The notes under the pieces: generated by a model | Databases searched by the model: none | Told to the model about the DNA's origin: nothing | What the model saw: the letters and a program-made list of their open reading frames with translations, nothing else | NCBI GenBank assembly: GCA_013397435.1 | Contig: VZRG01000270.1 | Coordinates: forward strand, 62,001-126,000 | Direction: 5' to 3' | Length of the DNA stretch: 64,000 nt | From: Erythrocercus mccallii | Lineage: Eukaryota > Chordata > Aves > Passeriformes > Dicruridae | Position numbers and translations under genes: made by a program | Shown: one piece after another, positions 14,246 through 27,200 of the stretch | Layout: every line of letters begins with the position of its first letter | Numbering within the stretch: position 1 is the stretch's first letter

Positions 14246-17200
14246 GTAATGAAACTATACCACGTCCTGCAAAGTGTGGAGCATTTGTTCCCAGCCTGGC
14301 TAATGAGTTGAGCTGTCACTCAACTCTGAGCTGAATCTACTCAAGCACCTTGCAAACCTAATCTTGAGGGAAGGGCATGGTTGAACAAAAGGGTAGAAAT
14401 AGGAAAAGAATGAACAGGAAAGCCAGAATATCTCTTTGCCTTTAATTTTCTAACTCACCTTTCAGTCTTGAACTCTGTAACAGAGTAACAGGGTTACATA
14501 CCTCTGCATTTTTAGTGTCTTGGTATCTCTCACATATTAATTTCCCCCAATTTTCCTGGTGTCTTTATATTTGTCGTTTCCAAGAAAGTTAATGAGAGGC
14601 ACATGCCTTATCCTTGTAAACTGAAAATTTAGAGAAACATTATGTCATAGCCTCAATGCACAACTTCTGACTCACCCAGTTAATTAATTCTCCTCAGAAT
14701 ATGCTAGTGTGTCTTTAATTGCCATTTAGATGTAGTCTTTTATGTTCTGATTTGGAATGATTAGATTCAAAGTAATTTTGCTGCTACAGAATAGTGACAT
14801 TGGGTATTCTTTGATTTGTAGGAGATGTTCTTCAATCTGATTACCTTGTCCTTGTCTATAAATTAGCCAGGAAAACAGCAGAGTACTACTTGGTGCCTAT
14901 GTTTCTTTGCAGCCAGATAAGTTAAGAAGACTCATATGCTGACATGCTTACTTTTGGGGCTTTGTTTTGTTTGGTTTTGAGTTTTGGTTTTTTTTTTAGG
15001 CAGATTTGTAGAGAGGTGAAGCTTTCACTTCATTCAGTGTAAAAATCAGAGCAAATTGCTGTTACCTAGCAAGCATTCTCTTTCTGTATCTCTGTGTGAC
15101 CAACAGTAGGTGAACATCTCTCAAAAGACATTAGGAGGATTTTGGAAAACAAGGGCATATTAGGCTTGGAAAATGGATATGAGGTCTGAGAGATTCCTGA
15201 CAGGCAACAGCAAACATTCAGTGAATGATGGTATGTAGCCATGGGACAACCCTATTTAGATGTATCATTCACACTATAGCTTAGGCACCATTAAAAGTCC
15301 TGAGTTTACTCTGACTAAAACATACAACATAGTTCCTTAGTTGAAACATGAATAATCTTTAGATGTTATTGCAGTTTAAAAATCAAGCTAAAATAAACTT
15401 CTTTTTTGGTTAGACATTTAGCATTGCATAGTAGTTAGACAAAATACTACAGTCTAAGCTTCTTATAAAACAATATATATTAGGTGCCAGAGAAGGCATA
15501 ACAGATGCCATCTCTCACTATAAAAGTAATTTACAGTTTCAAACATAGCCATGACTGGAACATACACAAATTATTGGAAAAGGGGATCAGAGGTTATAAA
15601 GTCTCTTTTTGTTAGTAGATTTCTTATGTCTAATATTTCACATTGAAATCTGCAGTTGGGAATTGTTGTATAATGGTCTGCTTTCAGTTTATCTAGACTT
15701 TTCAGAGACTTCAGCTAAAATGTGCCTTTGGCCAATGTGATCTACCAGCCAAGTATCTCATAAGAGAACAGTGCCCCTCAAATGTTTTAAAAATTTTATT
15801 TTTTGACACTGTGAAAGGTTAAACCTTTTGCATTTCTAATGTCTCCCATGCCAAATTGTCATGTGTTTGTAGCAGGTTAATACAGAAGGGGGTTGACAAA
15901 TCTTGCTATAATCACTACCCCATGTTGCTTTTATCCTGGTCTGCTGCTCATTTTGGTTGTGAAAAACCCTAATATATCAGTGACAGGAGGTCTGGATTTG
16001 TGGCTGACTGTTATAATTACTCCCACTGAGGCACTGTCAATAGGATTAAAATAAAGATTCTAGACCTGTCCATCGTAGATGAGGTCAGCAACACTAGCAG
16101 TGGGAGTACTGTTTCTGCAAGCTGTGCTTTTAGTCCTGAGTTATGGAACCATAGACATTATATGAAGCAAACATTTGAAAGCTCCAGTGGAGAAAGGCCA
16201 GTTCTTTCTTTTCTGCATTAGCTAAAATATCCATCTGTAATAAATAATCTAACAGCATCCATCTATGTCCTGGCCATACATATATGTATGTTAATTTTCA
16301 AATGTATCTGAGCCCCAGAGAGTTTCAATTACAGAACAATCCATTTTGCATTTTATAATTAATAAAGTCTTTGCAGCTGCATAACTTCATCCAGGAAACA
16401 TCTGCATGCACTCTTAGTGTATACATCATTTCTGTGAAAAGAGAGCTGAATTCTCTTTAATTTTCTCAGGTTGGAGAAGTTAGAAAGGTAAGGAGTTGAT
16501 TAAGATAATGGAAAACAAATCACAAGAATGGTGAGTTATGTCCACACGGATATAAAACAAATTCTACTCACTGCTTCACTGCTTATAACATAGTCAACTT
16601 ATTCAAGTGAAAAGAGAAAGGAACCCAGGGGAAAACCCAGGCCCTTCCAAGATGGGCAGTCAATTTGTCATGGTTTTCAGTGGGACCAGCCTGGTACCCC
16701 AAGTTTGTAGGTAATACTGATGTTGTTGAAACTCTGTGATTACTTCTTTGTCATCCTTTGACACTGGCTCTGGAAAAGTGTTGTTTTTTAAACATTAGTT
16801 TCATCTTAGTGTGCATAAAACTGTCACACCACTAAGGCTTACTAGTGATGTCAAACTCAGGGAGTGGTGCACAAACCAGAGTAAATAGACGAGCTCTTGC
16901 TCTGCTAGCACAGTATGTCATCTTTATTCTTATCCTCTTACACCAGACTACTTTTTCCAATGGGATCAAGCAGTAATTAGTGCATTCACCTCTAATTATT
17001 TTCATATAAACTCAAAAGTAATTATCAAAAGCCATATTCAATCCAGTGTCTAACATGCTGAAACAATTGTGTGGCCTTTTAAGTCTTAAGCTGATATGCC
17101 ACCTGGAAGCCTTGCACTTCAAAAAATGGATCTTTTTAAAATTGTTTATTGTAATAGCAAAAAAATTTCTTTATTAATGTGTCAGTGCCCTATATCTGTT

Positions 17201-19380
17201 TATTCTTTCTCCTTTGCTTATATAAACATTGGTTGTTACATATGTCAGTCATAGCCCTCACCATATTTCCATCATTGTTCCCAGTTTAAGTTCCCTAACT
17301 ACTCTAGACACAAAATGAATAGTGTTTTAAAAAAAGTTACATAAAAATGAATAGTACTTAACACATCCTTGTTTTCCTTTCTCCGGTTCCACAAGTGGGA
17401 CTTTAGAATGCAGTTGATTGCCCTCTACATCTGACTTCATTCCCTTATCCAGACGTCCTGAGGCTTTTTTTTTTAATAAATATGAAAAGAAACATATACA
17501 TTATTTGATCTCTAGCAGGCCACTAAAGCATGTAGTGAGCTCACAGCAGAGAAGCTGCTATTTTTCTCCATTAGGTGCAGTCAGCAGCTTATGCCACAGA
17601 TGTGGCATCATAGTTCTTGTTAGTGTGTGTTAATTCCTCAGTATTTACTTTTGGCTTTGCGAAATTCCATTCTTTACAGTATCTGTGTAGCCCCTTAAGG
17701 GATGCCAAACACACTGGCTAGAAGTGTTTGCAAATGCCCTGACTGCAGAGGCACATGCTGAACATGTTTCCAAGTGGACACTGATGCTACAGCCGTGCGC
17801 AGCTGCGTGCCAGACCCTGCTGTCCCGGCACATTCTTCCTATGGCCAAGTGCCACTGGATGTACCAGGAAAAAGCAACTTAGCCCAAGCCCAGAAAGGCT
17901 GCTGGTAGGATTTTCTGGAGGATTTTTCATTGTATACAGCCAGAATAGTGTACTGCTTTGTCTAGGGATTCCTCAGTATTGAACTTCAACTCCAGGAAAT
18001 CTCTCTCATCTGAGAGATTTTGTTCACATTGTCTTGTAGTTCATGCTGGAACTCTGTCAGCTTCCCAACAAGAAAAATCTCTGTTTCATGGAGGAGGTGA
18101 GAAGATTTGCTCTGAGGAGCAGCCATGGCTCTTGCAGACAAGTGAACAAGTCCAAGGAGCTGTTCAGCCCTGGGAGGGTCAGTGATGGACAGTCCCTAAT
18201 GGTTTTGAAGCCAAGATACTAAGTGAAGAATTGTGCCTTGGCTGAAGCAAGACTTTCTTCTGTATTTATTGTTGATTTTCTAGTATATGGGGAAGGAATT
18301 AAAACCTAATTGTGTTATTTTAAGCTGGTTGAGGTCAGGCAGGTAGGTGCTATTCTGTGTATTTGTGCTGTCAGTAACATGTAAGGCTTTGGAGCAGCTG
18401 TTTGAACAAAATGGGAGCTTCGTCTGGGAAGAGCTGTCCTATTAAATTAGCAGCCATAAATGACACAACAGAGTGAATGGAAGAGAATTGTATTTTGTGC
18501 TGCCTTTCTTGCCTTTGTCCCCACCCCTGTACTGCCTTTTGTCATACCCCAGAAGCCCTTTAGTTGCAAAACTACTGCTGGATCTTACTTGCTTGAGGAA
18601 CATCACATTTTAATCACATCAGCAATGATGAGTATTAGAGGTACAACATCAGAGTGCCATCTCACCAGTTATATCCCCCTGCATATCTTCTGTCATTGCT
18701 TGAGATCTGTGCCTTGACTTATAATTTAGGCTCCATTTATAGGGAAGAAGTGCAGCTAATGAGTGCTTTCCTGTACTAATAAAATGAAATATTAAAATGG
18801 ATGTGATCAAATGTCATTTGAGTTGCCTGAAGCTTTGCCATGAGATACTTCTGTGAAAGAGTAGCTGTATTTATCACCTTTAGATTTGCATGTACGGAGC
18901 TCTGAGTGTTGTTTGGCTAATGTGTTTGTTTTCGGTTTTTTACAGTTAACTTTTTTTTAATGTTCCTTGTGGAGGTAGCAGTAGTGGGTATTTTATACTA
19001 CCGGTCCCTGTAATCTTAAAAATATTACATGAAGAGCTAAATTGCATCGAAATATGTAGAATTAAAATAATGTAGAACAAAACAATCTATTTAAGTTACT
19101 CGTAAAATTTAAAAAAAGTCCACCATGACAATTTGGCAAGGGAGAACAAAAGGGAGGAAAAAAAAGAATCACACCAGTATTTTTGAATTATTCTTACCCA
19201 TCTGTTACCTGTGTAGCTGACTGGCAAGTTCTCACACCTTCATAAGTGGTCTGTGCAACACCATGTTGGTAGAGTTTTCAGTTGTAATTTTCTTTGCAAG
19301 GACAACGGTATGTTTAAGAACAGATAAGGACCCATAGATCCCCAGCTTTTAGGCAATAAAAGTATTCTACTGCTAGCCTG

Positions 19381-19395
19381 AAAAAAAAAAAAAAA
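19381..19395 (+). repeat. Poly-A run of 15
   Basis: Mononucleotide run after GCTAGCCTG. No retroelement body is seen upstream. Confidence 0.9.
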
Positions 19396-20402
19396 TTGTG
19401 AGAAATTTATTATGAAGAAAGATGGGAGAATAATTTAGTTGTATTCCTCCAATGAATACCTTTAATTGTAGTGTACAGCCCTGCATACGCGCCTTTCTGA
19501 AGAACTGCAAAATTTTTAAAAGTCCTATTTAAAAGTGCTGTTTTCATATTGCTAAAAAATTCAGTTGTGGAATATTCTGCTCCTTATATCTCTGGGATTT
19601 TTAAGTTAAAGGGATGGTTATTGAATGTTGTTACAAGCCTCTTAAGTGGACAAAAAGCTAATGGAATGGTAGCATGATATGAATGCCTGAACCTGCCGCC
19701 TGTGTTATGCTGTGCGGGAGAATAATTGGCTTTCAGCCATGTAAACTAGTCACAGACACTCAGATCCTTTGAACTCTAATAAGAAATGCACACTTACTTT
19801 AAATAGTGAGTGACTGAGCATATAAATGTCTTCATCAAGTCATCAGGGTAAAAAAAACCAAAACTAAAAAGGAGTTTTCTGTTTATATTTTGTTATTTCT
19901 GTCTGAAATCTTTATTTTACTTTCTGCATCTTTGCCGTGTAATGTTCCCTGCTGAGAAGGACAGACTGGAAACACAGTAGGGATCTTTGCCTTTTAAGTT
20001 GCTCTTTGCTTTGCAGAGGACTACATGTTGGAAGTTCCGGTGTATTTGTCCAGTGTTTTGTTTGGTATAAGAGGAACATGACAATCTAAGAAAGGCAAGA
20101 AACTATTATTTGGTAATTTTAGCTACATTGCTATTGCAAGTATTAAAAAAGTGGGCAGGAGTTTAAATGTATGCCTTAAGGTATATATATACAAATCCCT
20201 TCAGCTTTTGTGTGCTGTGGTCAGAAAATTCTGTAACAACCTTGGATGAAGGTATAAAAGAATAATTTTGAGTTGAATTTGCCACAACTATGAATTCACA
20301 GGTCATGTTTATCTGAAGTGCTTCTCCAAAATTCTTTTTGTTGTCTTTTCTAAATAGCATGTATAACAGCTACCAGGACACAATCAAGCTATAGCACATT
20401 TT

Positions 20403-20530
20403 ACAAGCAGGACTAGATTTCCTTCTAATGCAAACTTGTGCCCCTTTGTCAAAATCAAAGGCTACAAGCTTTGCATGTTAATTGGCTCTGCCAAATAATT
20501 TAGCTCCCATCCACTGATTTGTGGTTTTGT
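20403..20530. promoter_or_regulatory. Candidate regulatory patch with TCF/SOX/POU-like motifs
   Basis: A compact run of motif-like sequences contains TAATGCAAAC, then a palindrome CCTTTG (20443-20448) separated by 7 bp from CAAAGG (20456-20461), which fits paired TCF/LEF or SOX sites. It is followed by TTTGCATGTTAATTGG (octamer and homeodomain-like) and CCAAATAATTTAGC. No repeat is recognised here. Motif clustering by eye is weak evidence. Confidence 0.25.
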
Positions 20531-21130
20531 TTTTTTTTTCAGCACAACAAACTCTAAATGTTATGGCAATTTAAAGCATATTTTACTTAAAAAAACTTAG
20601 TGTATTGATATAGGAATAGACAGTCCAAATTTCCTAATGGTGTGATCCATTGTTGATTTACATAATTTTTCAGCTTTAATCTACTGTTGTCTTAAGTATT
20701 GCTGCATTTATTTTTTTATTTTTTATTATTTTTTTTCTGTGTTGCATAAAATAATCAGAGTAATATGACTCAGGTTGCTTTAGCAACACCATGGGTCCAG
20801 TCCAAAGGCTATTAAAGTCAAAGGTACTCCTCATTGACTTAGTGAGCTTTGGATAAAGTTCATTGTTTTCATGCTCTTTCCATCACTGCAGTACCTGGCA
20901 ACTGAAATAACTGTTCCAAATATCAGTGTCTTTTGATACTTTGCATTTCTGTTCTGAGAAAATATCCAAGCAAATATGAATGTAACCAAAGTAAATTCTC
21001 TTCCTCTGAATAGAGAATGACTATTTAACTAGCTTTAATATTTTGATACCCAGCACAAAATTTCACCCGGTGTCCCTTTCCTTTGCATACAGGTGGTGGC
21101 TTAAGAAGGTTAGACACTCTGTTAAGGCTG

Positions 21131-21174
21131 GAATAAAAAAAAATAATAATAATAAAAAAAAAAATTAAAAAAAG
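21131..21174 (+). repeat. A-rich and (AAT)n tract
   Basis: A-runs mixed with four AAT units. Simple repeat about 1 kb upstream of the cysteine-rich exon. Confidence 0.85.
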
Positions 21175-22217
21175 AGTTAAATGGTCTGGTTGAAAATACT
21201 TCTGCTTTATTAGAAAGTTCTGGAGGACTTTTGTTTTTGTTTTGCATGTTGACAGTGTTGTAGGTCTACTTGTAACCTCAGTGCTGAAACTGAATCTTAA
21301 TCATTTTTCCGTTTTAGTATTGTCTGATCCCCACTTCCCTCTTCCTCATTCCCTACAGTTCTCATAGTTTGTACATTCTTAAGCTGGCTGTCTAGGTTGC
21401 AGTGCTCTGCTTGCAAGTCTAATGGTAGGTTTGTTTTATGTGTGTTTCTGCCTTGGTTACTGTGTCAGTAGCTGCAAGAAGTATTTTAAACATCAGTGTT
21501 GTAACACAACATATTTTTTTTATTTCATGGGTTCAGTAGGGAAAGTAAGAAATTCTCTTATATGCATATTCCTATTGTCTAAATTTGTCTTCTTCTTGAA
21601 AGTTTTAATAAGTTTGTTTCTGCTTGTCTCTTTCTGTGAAACTGGGCAAACCAATAGAGCAGTTTATGCTGTCTGCTCTCCTCTTTCTTTATATTCCTAC
21701 CAGAGTTGTCTTTTAAACAAATGTTCATCCCTTCCTCAGGATCAGAGTTTGCTGGTGGGTCAGAGCTTCTTTGGATTTCTGAGATAAGGGAGGAATAAGT
21801 TTTTGCTCCAAAGCAGCTAGTTCAGATATCATAAACACTTCAGTGGCCTAAGAGCAGATCTCAAGAGTGTTCTCTTTTGTTTAGGCCTACTGCAGGCACC
21901 CAGATATTTCACACCATTATTGTACTCTTTTTTGGTGAACAACAGATGCTTCTTGAATTTATGTAGCACTCTGTTTTAAAATACTGTACTACCAGCTGTT
22001 GAGGTGCATATAGTATATATTTGAACTCATAAAAATGCCACAAAATCATTAATAGCATCTTCTGAAAAAAAGAAATTGTGAACATATCTTGCTTGAGTCA
22101 ACATAACAGAATGGGCAGTTTAGATGTTTACAGAAACGTGTACCTCATGTCACAGAAATAAAAAGAAATCAGGATAGAATTCCATGCAGATCTAAATGTT
22201 AATTTGTTTTGCTTTAG

Positions 22218-22373
22218 CTTGTGGCCGTGGTTTCTACAAATCCTCCTCACAAGATCTGCAGTGCTCCCGCTGCCCCACTCACAGCTTCTCTGACAAGGAA
22301 GGATCTTCCAGATGCGACTGTGAAGATAGCTATTATAGAGCACCTTCTGATCCACCATATGTCGCATGCACAA
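22218..22373 (+). CDS. EPHA7: EPHA7 exon 4 (cysteine-rich region), partial gene
   Basis: This internal exon encodes part of the extracellular cysteine-rich (EGF-like) region of the ephrin-A receptor EphA7, between the ligand-binding and first FN3 domains; the region supports receptor clustering at the plasma membrane. It is 156 bp: a split Ala codon (G completed by CT), 51 full codons, then one base of a split Arg codon. The peptide begins ACGRGFYKSSSQ and ends PPYVACT. It has six cysteines (ACG, QCSRC, RCDCED, ACT), the spacing expected of Eph receptors. A pyrimidine-rich tract and TTTAG acceptor end at 22217; the donor is CAA|GTGAGT. The exon length equals the usual Eph exon 4 length. Compared with human EPHA7 from memory there appear to be two changes (D for E and S for G in CDCEDSYY). 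EPHA3 and EPHA5 differ clearly here, so the paralogue call is firm. If intron 4 is retained, the frame stops two codons beyond the donor. Confidence 0.95.
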
Positions 22374-23243
22374 GTGAGTGAGTCATGAATTTAATAGTAA
22401 AGGACGTTGCTTAACCAACCAGGTGCAGCTGCTTGCAGCGAGTAGTTTTGTCTGGCTTTTCCTGTGTTTGAAAAGTACATTTTCAACAGTAAAAGAAATT
22501 GAAAGGCAGAGGGAAAAAGGGTTGACAGTGAATACGGAATCAGCATAAATATAATTTTCAAGTTTGCTTGATACAGCATTGGAAAACATTGCATATTGCA
22601 TAAGTGCATAACTCACTGTAATAGATATAATACAGGCCCAGTTCTTCCTAAATTGTTGTAGACAATGTGCATTATGGGATTTAGTACCAAAATTAGTAAT
22701 GTGAAAAATGAAAAGCAACCTCTGTGGAGCTGCTCTTCGATGGAACTGTAATTGGATCTGACTTAACCTTCTAACTGCAAATAGATTGGCCTACACAGAT
22801 TGGTGGTTCAAATAGTGGAAGTCTCCTAAATCCAAAACATCACTAAATATCTCTGTAAATCGTATCAGAGCTGATAACAAAAGACTACATGTAGCTTGTG
22901 CAGTATGTTTAGTAGAAATGAACAAATCTCATATTTGGAAAACCTATAAAAGAGAACCTTTAAGGTATATTTACCATTCATTTTAATTACATAGAAGAGA
23001 AACAGCTAAATCCGTTGCAGTAAATTTACAGACAATTGTTACTCTGATGTCTTAATGGAAAATAAATAAACCTCTTGCGAAATGAATTCAAAAAAGCTTT
23101 TATGCAGCCTGTATTAAAAATAATGAAATGTTTATGTGATAAAAAATGCTTCAACTGTTTTCTATCTCAGTAATTAAAATGCTACCTGTGTGTCCCACTG
23201 TGTTTTTGTGTAATTACCCTGGACTTCTTTGTGTATTATGTAG
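22374..23243 (+). other. EPHA7: EPHA7 intron 4 (complete, 870 bp)
   Basis: This short GT-AG intron lies between the cysteine-rich and FN3-1 exons. Donor GTGAGT starts at 22374 and the acceptor AG is at 23242-23243, after a T-rich stretch. It is phase 1. It carries no recognised repeat or RNA gene. It is the only complete intron in the window and is far shorter than its neighbours. Confidence 0.92.
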
Positions 23244-23579
23244 GACCTCCATCTGCACCACAGAACCTAATTTTCAATATCAACCAGACTACTGTGAGTT
23301 TGGAGTGGAGTCCTCCTGCTGACAACGGGGGAAGAAGTGATGTGACCTACCGCATTTTGTGCAAGAGGTGCAGCTGGGAGCAGGGCGAGTGTGTTCCCTG
23401 TGGGAGTAACATTGGATATATGCCCCAGCAAACTGGATTAGTAGATAACTATGTCACTGTCATGGACCTGCTAGCTCATGCTAACTACACGTTTGAAGTG
23501 GAAGCTGTGAATGGGGTTTCTGACTTGAGTCGTTCCCAGAGGCTTTTTGCAGCTGTCAGTATTACCACTGGCCAAGCAG
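23244..23579 (+). CDS. EPHA7: EPHA7 exon 5 (first fibronectin type III domain), partial gene
   Basis: This internal exon encodes the first extracellular FN3 domain of EphA7, a receptor tyrosine kinase for GPI-anchored ephrin-A ligands that acts in axon guidance and boundary formation. It is 336 bp: two bases completing the Arg codon started in exon 4, 111 full codons, then one base of a split Ala codon. The domain opens with PPSAPQNL and shows the FN3 core W of LEWSPP, the tyrosine of VTYRILC and the Eph-typical LLAHANYTFEVEAVNGVS strand. Two N-glycosylation sequons are visible (NQT at exon residues 13-15, NYT at 80-82), with paired cysteines at CKRC and CVPC. The acceptor TATGTAG ends at 23243 and the donor is CAG|GTAAGC. 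From memory, two residues appear to differ from human (S for N in GGRSDV, V for E in GLVDNY). The exon joins exon 4 in frame. The next exon, expected to start the second FN3 repeat, was not found in this window. Confidence 0.96.
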
Positions 23580-24205
23580 GTAAGCTTTCATCACTTATGA
23601 ATCTCAACACTGTGAGACTGAGAGAAATTTGGAACATGCAAACTATAGATGCAGTAAATCAGGAGCATGTTTGTGTGTTCTGGCTCATTAATCTTTTCAC
23701 CTTGCCAGCTATTTAATTTGAGCTTATACTATTTCAGGATAACCTGTCCCGTTTCTTGGCCTCAGGATTGCTTTCAGAAAGCATTCACAAAAGACTTAAA
23801 GAAGATGCACAACTTTGTTATTAGAATAGAATTTCATAATTTAGGAACATTTTGTTGTTCTTCATTAACTTATAGTTAATTCCCTAGTATTTGAAGATAA
23901 AAAAATAGATGACAATTCTGTGCAGACTTCCTTTTTGAATTTTTTAAACATGTATGGGAGTCCTAAGTCACTGGAAGATGATTTAGATTTCTGATGGTGT
24001 TTTCAGTGTTAACGTTTTCCCTCAGGACAATATTTCTGATTTATCTTATATTTCCAGATATTTGATTATGAGATGCAATGAGAATGTGATGATTATTCTT
24101 TGTTTCTTCTATTTATCATAATCTGACAGGTGATATGTCAGGGGAAATAAAATCAAACCAGCATATCACCCCAGGGGAAGAAAGGGCTTTAGTTGTCTGC
24201 AGCTG

Positions 24206-24216
24206 AATAAAAAAAA

Positions 24217-24253
<37 letters not shown>
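24206..24253 (+). repeat. Long A-rich tract
   Basis: Nearly 50 bp of A with two T interruptions near its start, ending GAAGAATTC. It is the longest A tract in the window and lies about 630 bp into intron 5. I see no retroelement upstream that would make it a poly-A tail. Confidence 0.92.
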
Positions 24254-24255
<2 letters not shown>

Positions 24256-27200
24256 AGAATTCTCAGATTTATGTTGGTGAACCAGTGAGTTGCTTGTTGA
24301 TAAAAGGCAATAGCGTGTTGTGGTTTTAAAGAGAGGACAGTAAAGCTAACCTTTTGTAATTTGAACAATGTTAAAGCGAATATTATTTACAAGATCTGGC
24401 TTTCAAAGAAATGCCATAAAAGAAAATATAAAGTGAATAACTCATGTGATGCTTCCTGTAAGAGCAGCCGACTAATATTTTAAAGGATACTTCATACTTA
24501 CATCTTGGAGTAAATGTCAATGACTGTGAATCTTGCTATTTCTTTTTTTTTAGAGCAATAGAAATGATCCCCATAAGTAATGTTTTGAACTAAGAACAAA
24601 CTCACCAAACAGGGTAAACAAACAAACAGGAAAAATTGTAGTTATTTTATACTTTAAAGGTAGTCATCTCAAAAGAAAAAAAAAGGGACAAGAAATTTAG
24701 TTCAAAACCTTCCTTCCCTCCCCTCAAATTTAGGACAGTTGAAATGGTTGTTAAAGTTATGTTGGAGTATTTATGGGATATTTAATCTCCCTATAGTGCT
24801 TTCATGGATTCCAAATGCCCATTTTATATTATTTTGGAACAATCTCTCTGGCTGAAAGGATTGGTCTCTGTGTTCATTCAGTTCTTGAAGTTTATGATGA
24901 GATTTTCAGCACAGAAAACTTACCCTGAAACTATTTTTGCGCCACAGATGACATTATTTTGGCACCTTGATTTTTCATCTTCAAAATAATTCTCCAAACA
25001 TGCACAGGTGGACAGCTCTCTGTAGATGACTGTAGAGAACTATCACATGAAGAAGAGGATTTGGACTTTTTCCTATTTAGCTGAATCAAATTACTTTATG
25101 TGCTTTGATGGTTTAGTGGCACACAGGGTAAAGGAAGTAACAGTGCAATTTAGTAGCTAGTATCACATCTCAGGAAGATGAAAAAGCCTTAATCAGAAGT
25201 TTGTTGTGTTTTCTCTAAAATAACTCATTATAGTTCATTATTTTGTATTGTCCCAGTTATGGATTTACAGAACTTTTATTAGGCCAGAAGATATAATATG
25301 GTTAGTCTGTGCTATCTTAAAAGTATCACAAACTATGTGATTTTATTAAATGATCCTTACATCAAGCCCAGAGATGTTAGTGAAACTATAGCTTGCATAT
25401 ATATTAGAGACAACATCTAGATTTTACTAAACATCTAAAGTAATCAGAAATCTTCAACCTCCTATACAAGCTTTGTAAGACCAAGAAGCAGGAGATCTGC
25501 TCTACTCTCCAGTTTACTGTAGAATTATGCACATACCAGGATTTCCCAGGGTTTGACACTGTTTAGAGGAAGGATATGACTGAAGCTTTGCCTGTTTAGC
25601 ACTTCTGAATATAAAGATTTAAAGACTTCAATTTGGCATCTAAAAGGAATATACACGGGGGACAGATTTTTGAAAAAAAAAAAGCTTTAAGCTCTTTTTG
25701 TTACAGTTTTCTCTGTAAAATGAAGGTAACCTTCACTTTTCCTTACTAAGCTCTTCAAGATTTTCTGATTAGAAGTGCCACATAAATGCAGCTCTTTTTT
25801 TTCCCTCCAGAATTACAAAATTTGTGTAAAAGAAATAGAACATTTAGCAAAAGGAAAGACCTCTTCTACATTATTTCTGCAACAGCATGTTTTGGCTCCT
25901 AATACTGATTTCTTTGGTTTTTCAAGGAGGAAAATATTTTAGGTGGAACAGATTGATAACTATAATTGAACAGAAAGAGACTGGTTGCTCAAAGGAGACT
26001 CTTATGCTTCTGTGTTTCTCTTTTATTTTACCATGGAGAGAAAGAAAATGTTGGATTTATTTATAGCCAAGTAAACTAGGATTCATGCAGCTCTCATTTG
26101 TTCCTGTGTGACTTTTCTATACTTCTGGCAAAACTGACTTTTTCTATGCCTATATTGCTTTTAATGTGTGTAAATGTGTCTAACTAAACCTTCTTCTCAT
26201 GTTATTATGCTAACACAATAGGCGGCTATATATAATTACTGGCTTCACCAGTTGCACAGAGGATTGCAATGAGATTTTCCCTTTGTAGTTTGTAGTTTTG
26301 GTTTAATTGAATTGCTCCTTTGTGGCCATAGTCACAAAATTCAAATCATTGTGTAATGATAAGAGGAAATTATTGATAAAAGAATGGGGTTATAGAATAT
26401 AGTCAGCATTTCTTCACCCACATATACCAAGCTTCTAATGAGACAAAGAGAGCATGCCACATTAAAAGAGCCAGGTGGTGGATAAAAACCTATTTATATT
26501 TGTAAAAATAACACAATAAAATGACTGCAAGTGGGTAGGTATCATTTCACATCACTTACATATATACACGTATGACACATTGTTATTCATTCCTTGTTTT
26601 AAAAAGATATTGTAACTAGGCTGTCTGTTGTCATATGGCATATTTTTATGGTTCAGCCAAGAACCATGAAGCTTTTGGTTTTGTTTCGTTTTGGTTTTTT
26701 AACAAGATTAAGTACACTAAGTCCCCCAGGAGTAAACCATTGTGTTTTGTATCTTGCCTGTCCAGCATCATATAAAGAATACAGGATGTCATGCCGGTAG
26801 TGCAAGCTGATGTATGAGACCCTCTGCATCCTTGTAGAACTCAGATTTGAATGTGACAATTACATTCAGTAATTACAATAAACAAATGTACTAAAGAGCT
26901 GCACCTGGCAAACAACTGACAAACACTACCTTTGCAAGCTTATTGAATGGGTTTTTACCAAAGATAAAATTGACCACTTTCCTGATAAGATATTCACCTT
27001 TCAGTTCTACTGCTAGTTCCCTTTGATCCATCAAATTCATTCCCAAATTTTTGATTTTTTTCCATACAACACCCAGAAGATGAATGGAATTTGGATAGGT
27101 TTCATTGCTGATGAATATTTGTTGCATTTTGGCATTCATGCATTTTCATTTTAAGAAATATTCTTCAATAACAATTTTATATTTTTTCTATTGACATTTT

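Larger units (their letters stand above)
13081..20402. other. Intron 3 block without recognised genes
   Basis: Only simple repeats are identifiable. A more GC-balanced stretch near 17670-17850, with several CpG-containing words such as GCCGTGCGCAGCTGCGTGCC, has no match I recognise. Confidence 0.55.
1..22217 (+). other. EPHA7: EPHA7 intron 3 (3' part)
   Basis: This is noncoding sequence upstream of the cysteine-rich exon. The large ligand-binding exon that normally precedes it would give an open frame of about 220 codons, and none is present, so the intron is at least 22.2 kb. Recognisable content is two CR1 fragments, simple-sequence tracts and one motif-dense patch near 20.4 kb, all listed separately. 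The short open frames on both strands have no recognisable domains and lack the codon bias or splice context of real exons. Confidence 0.85.
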
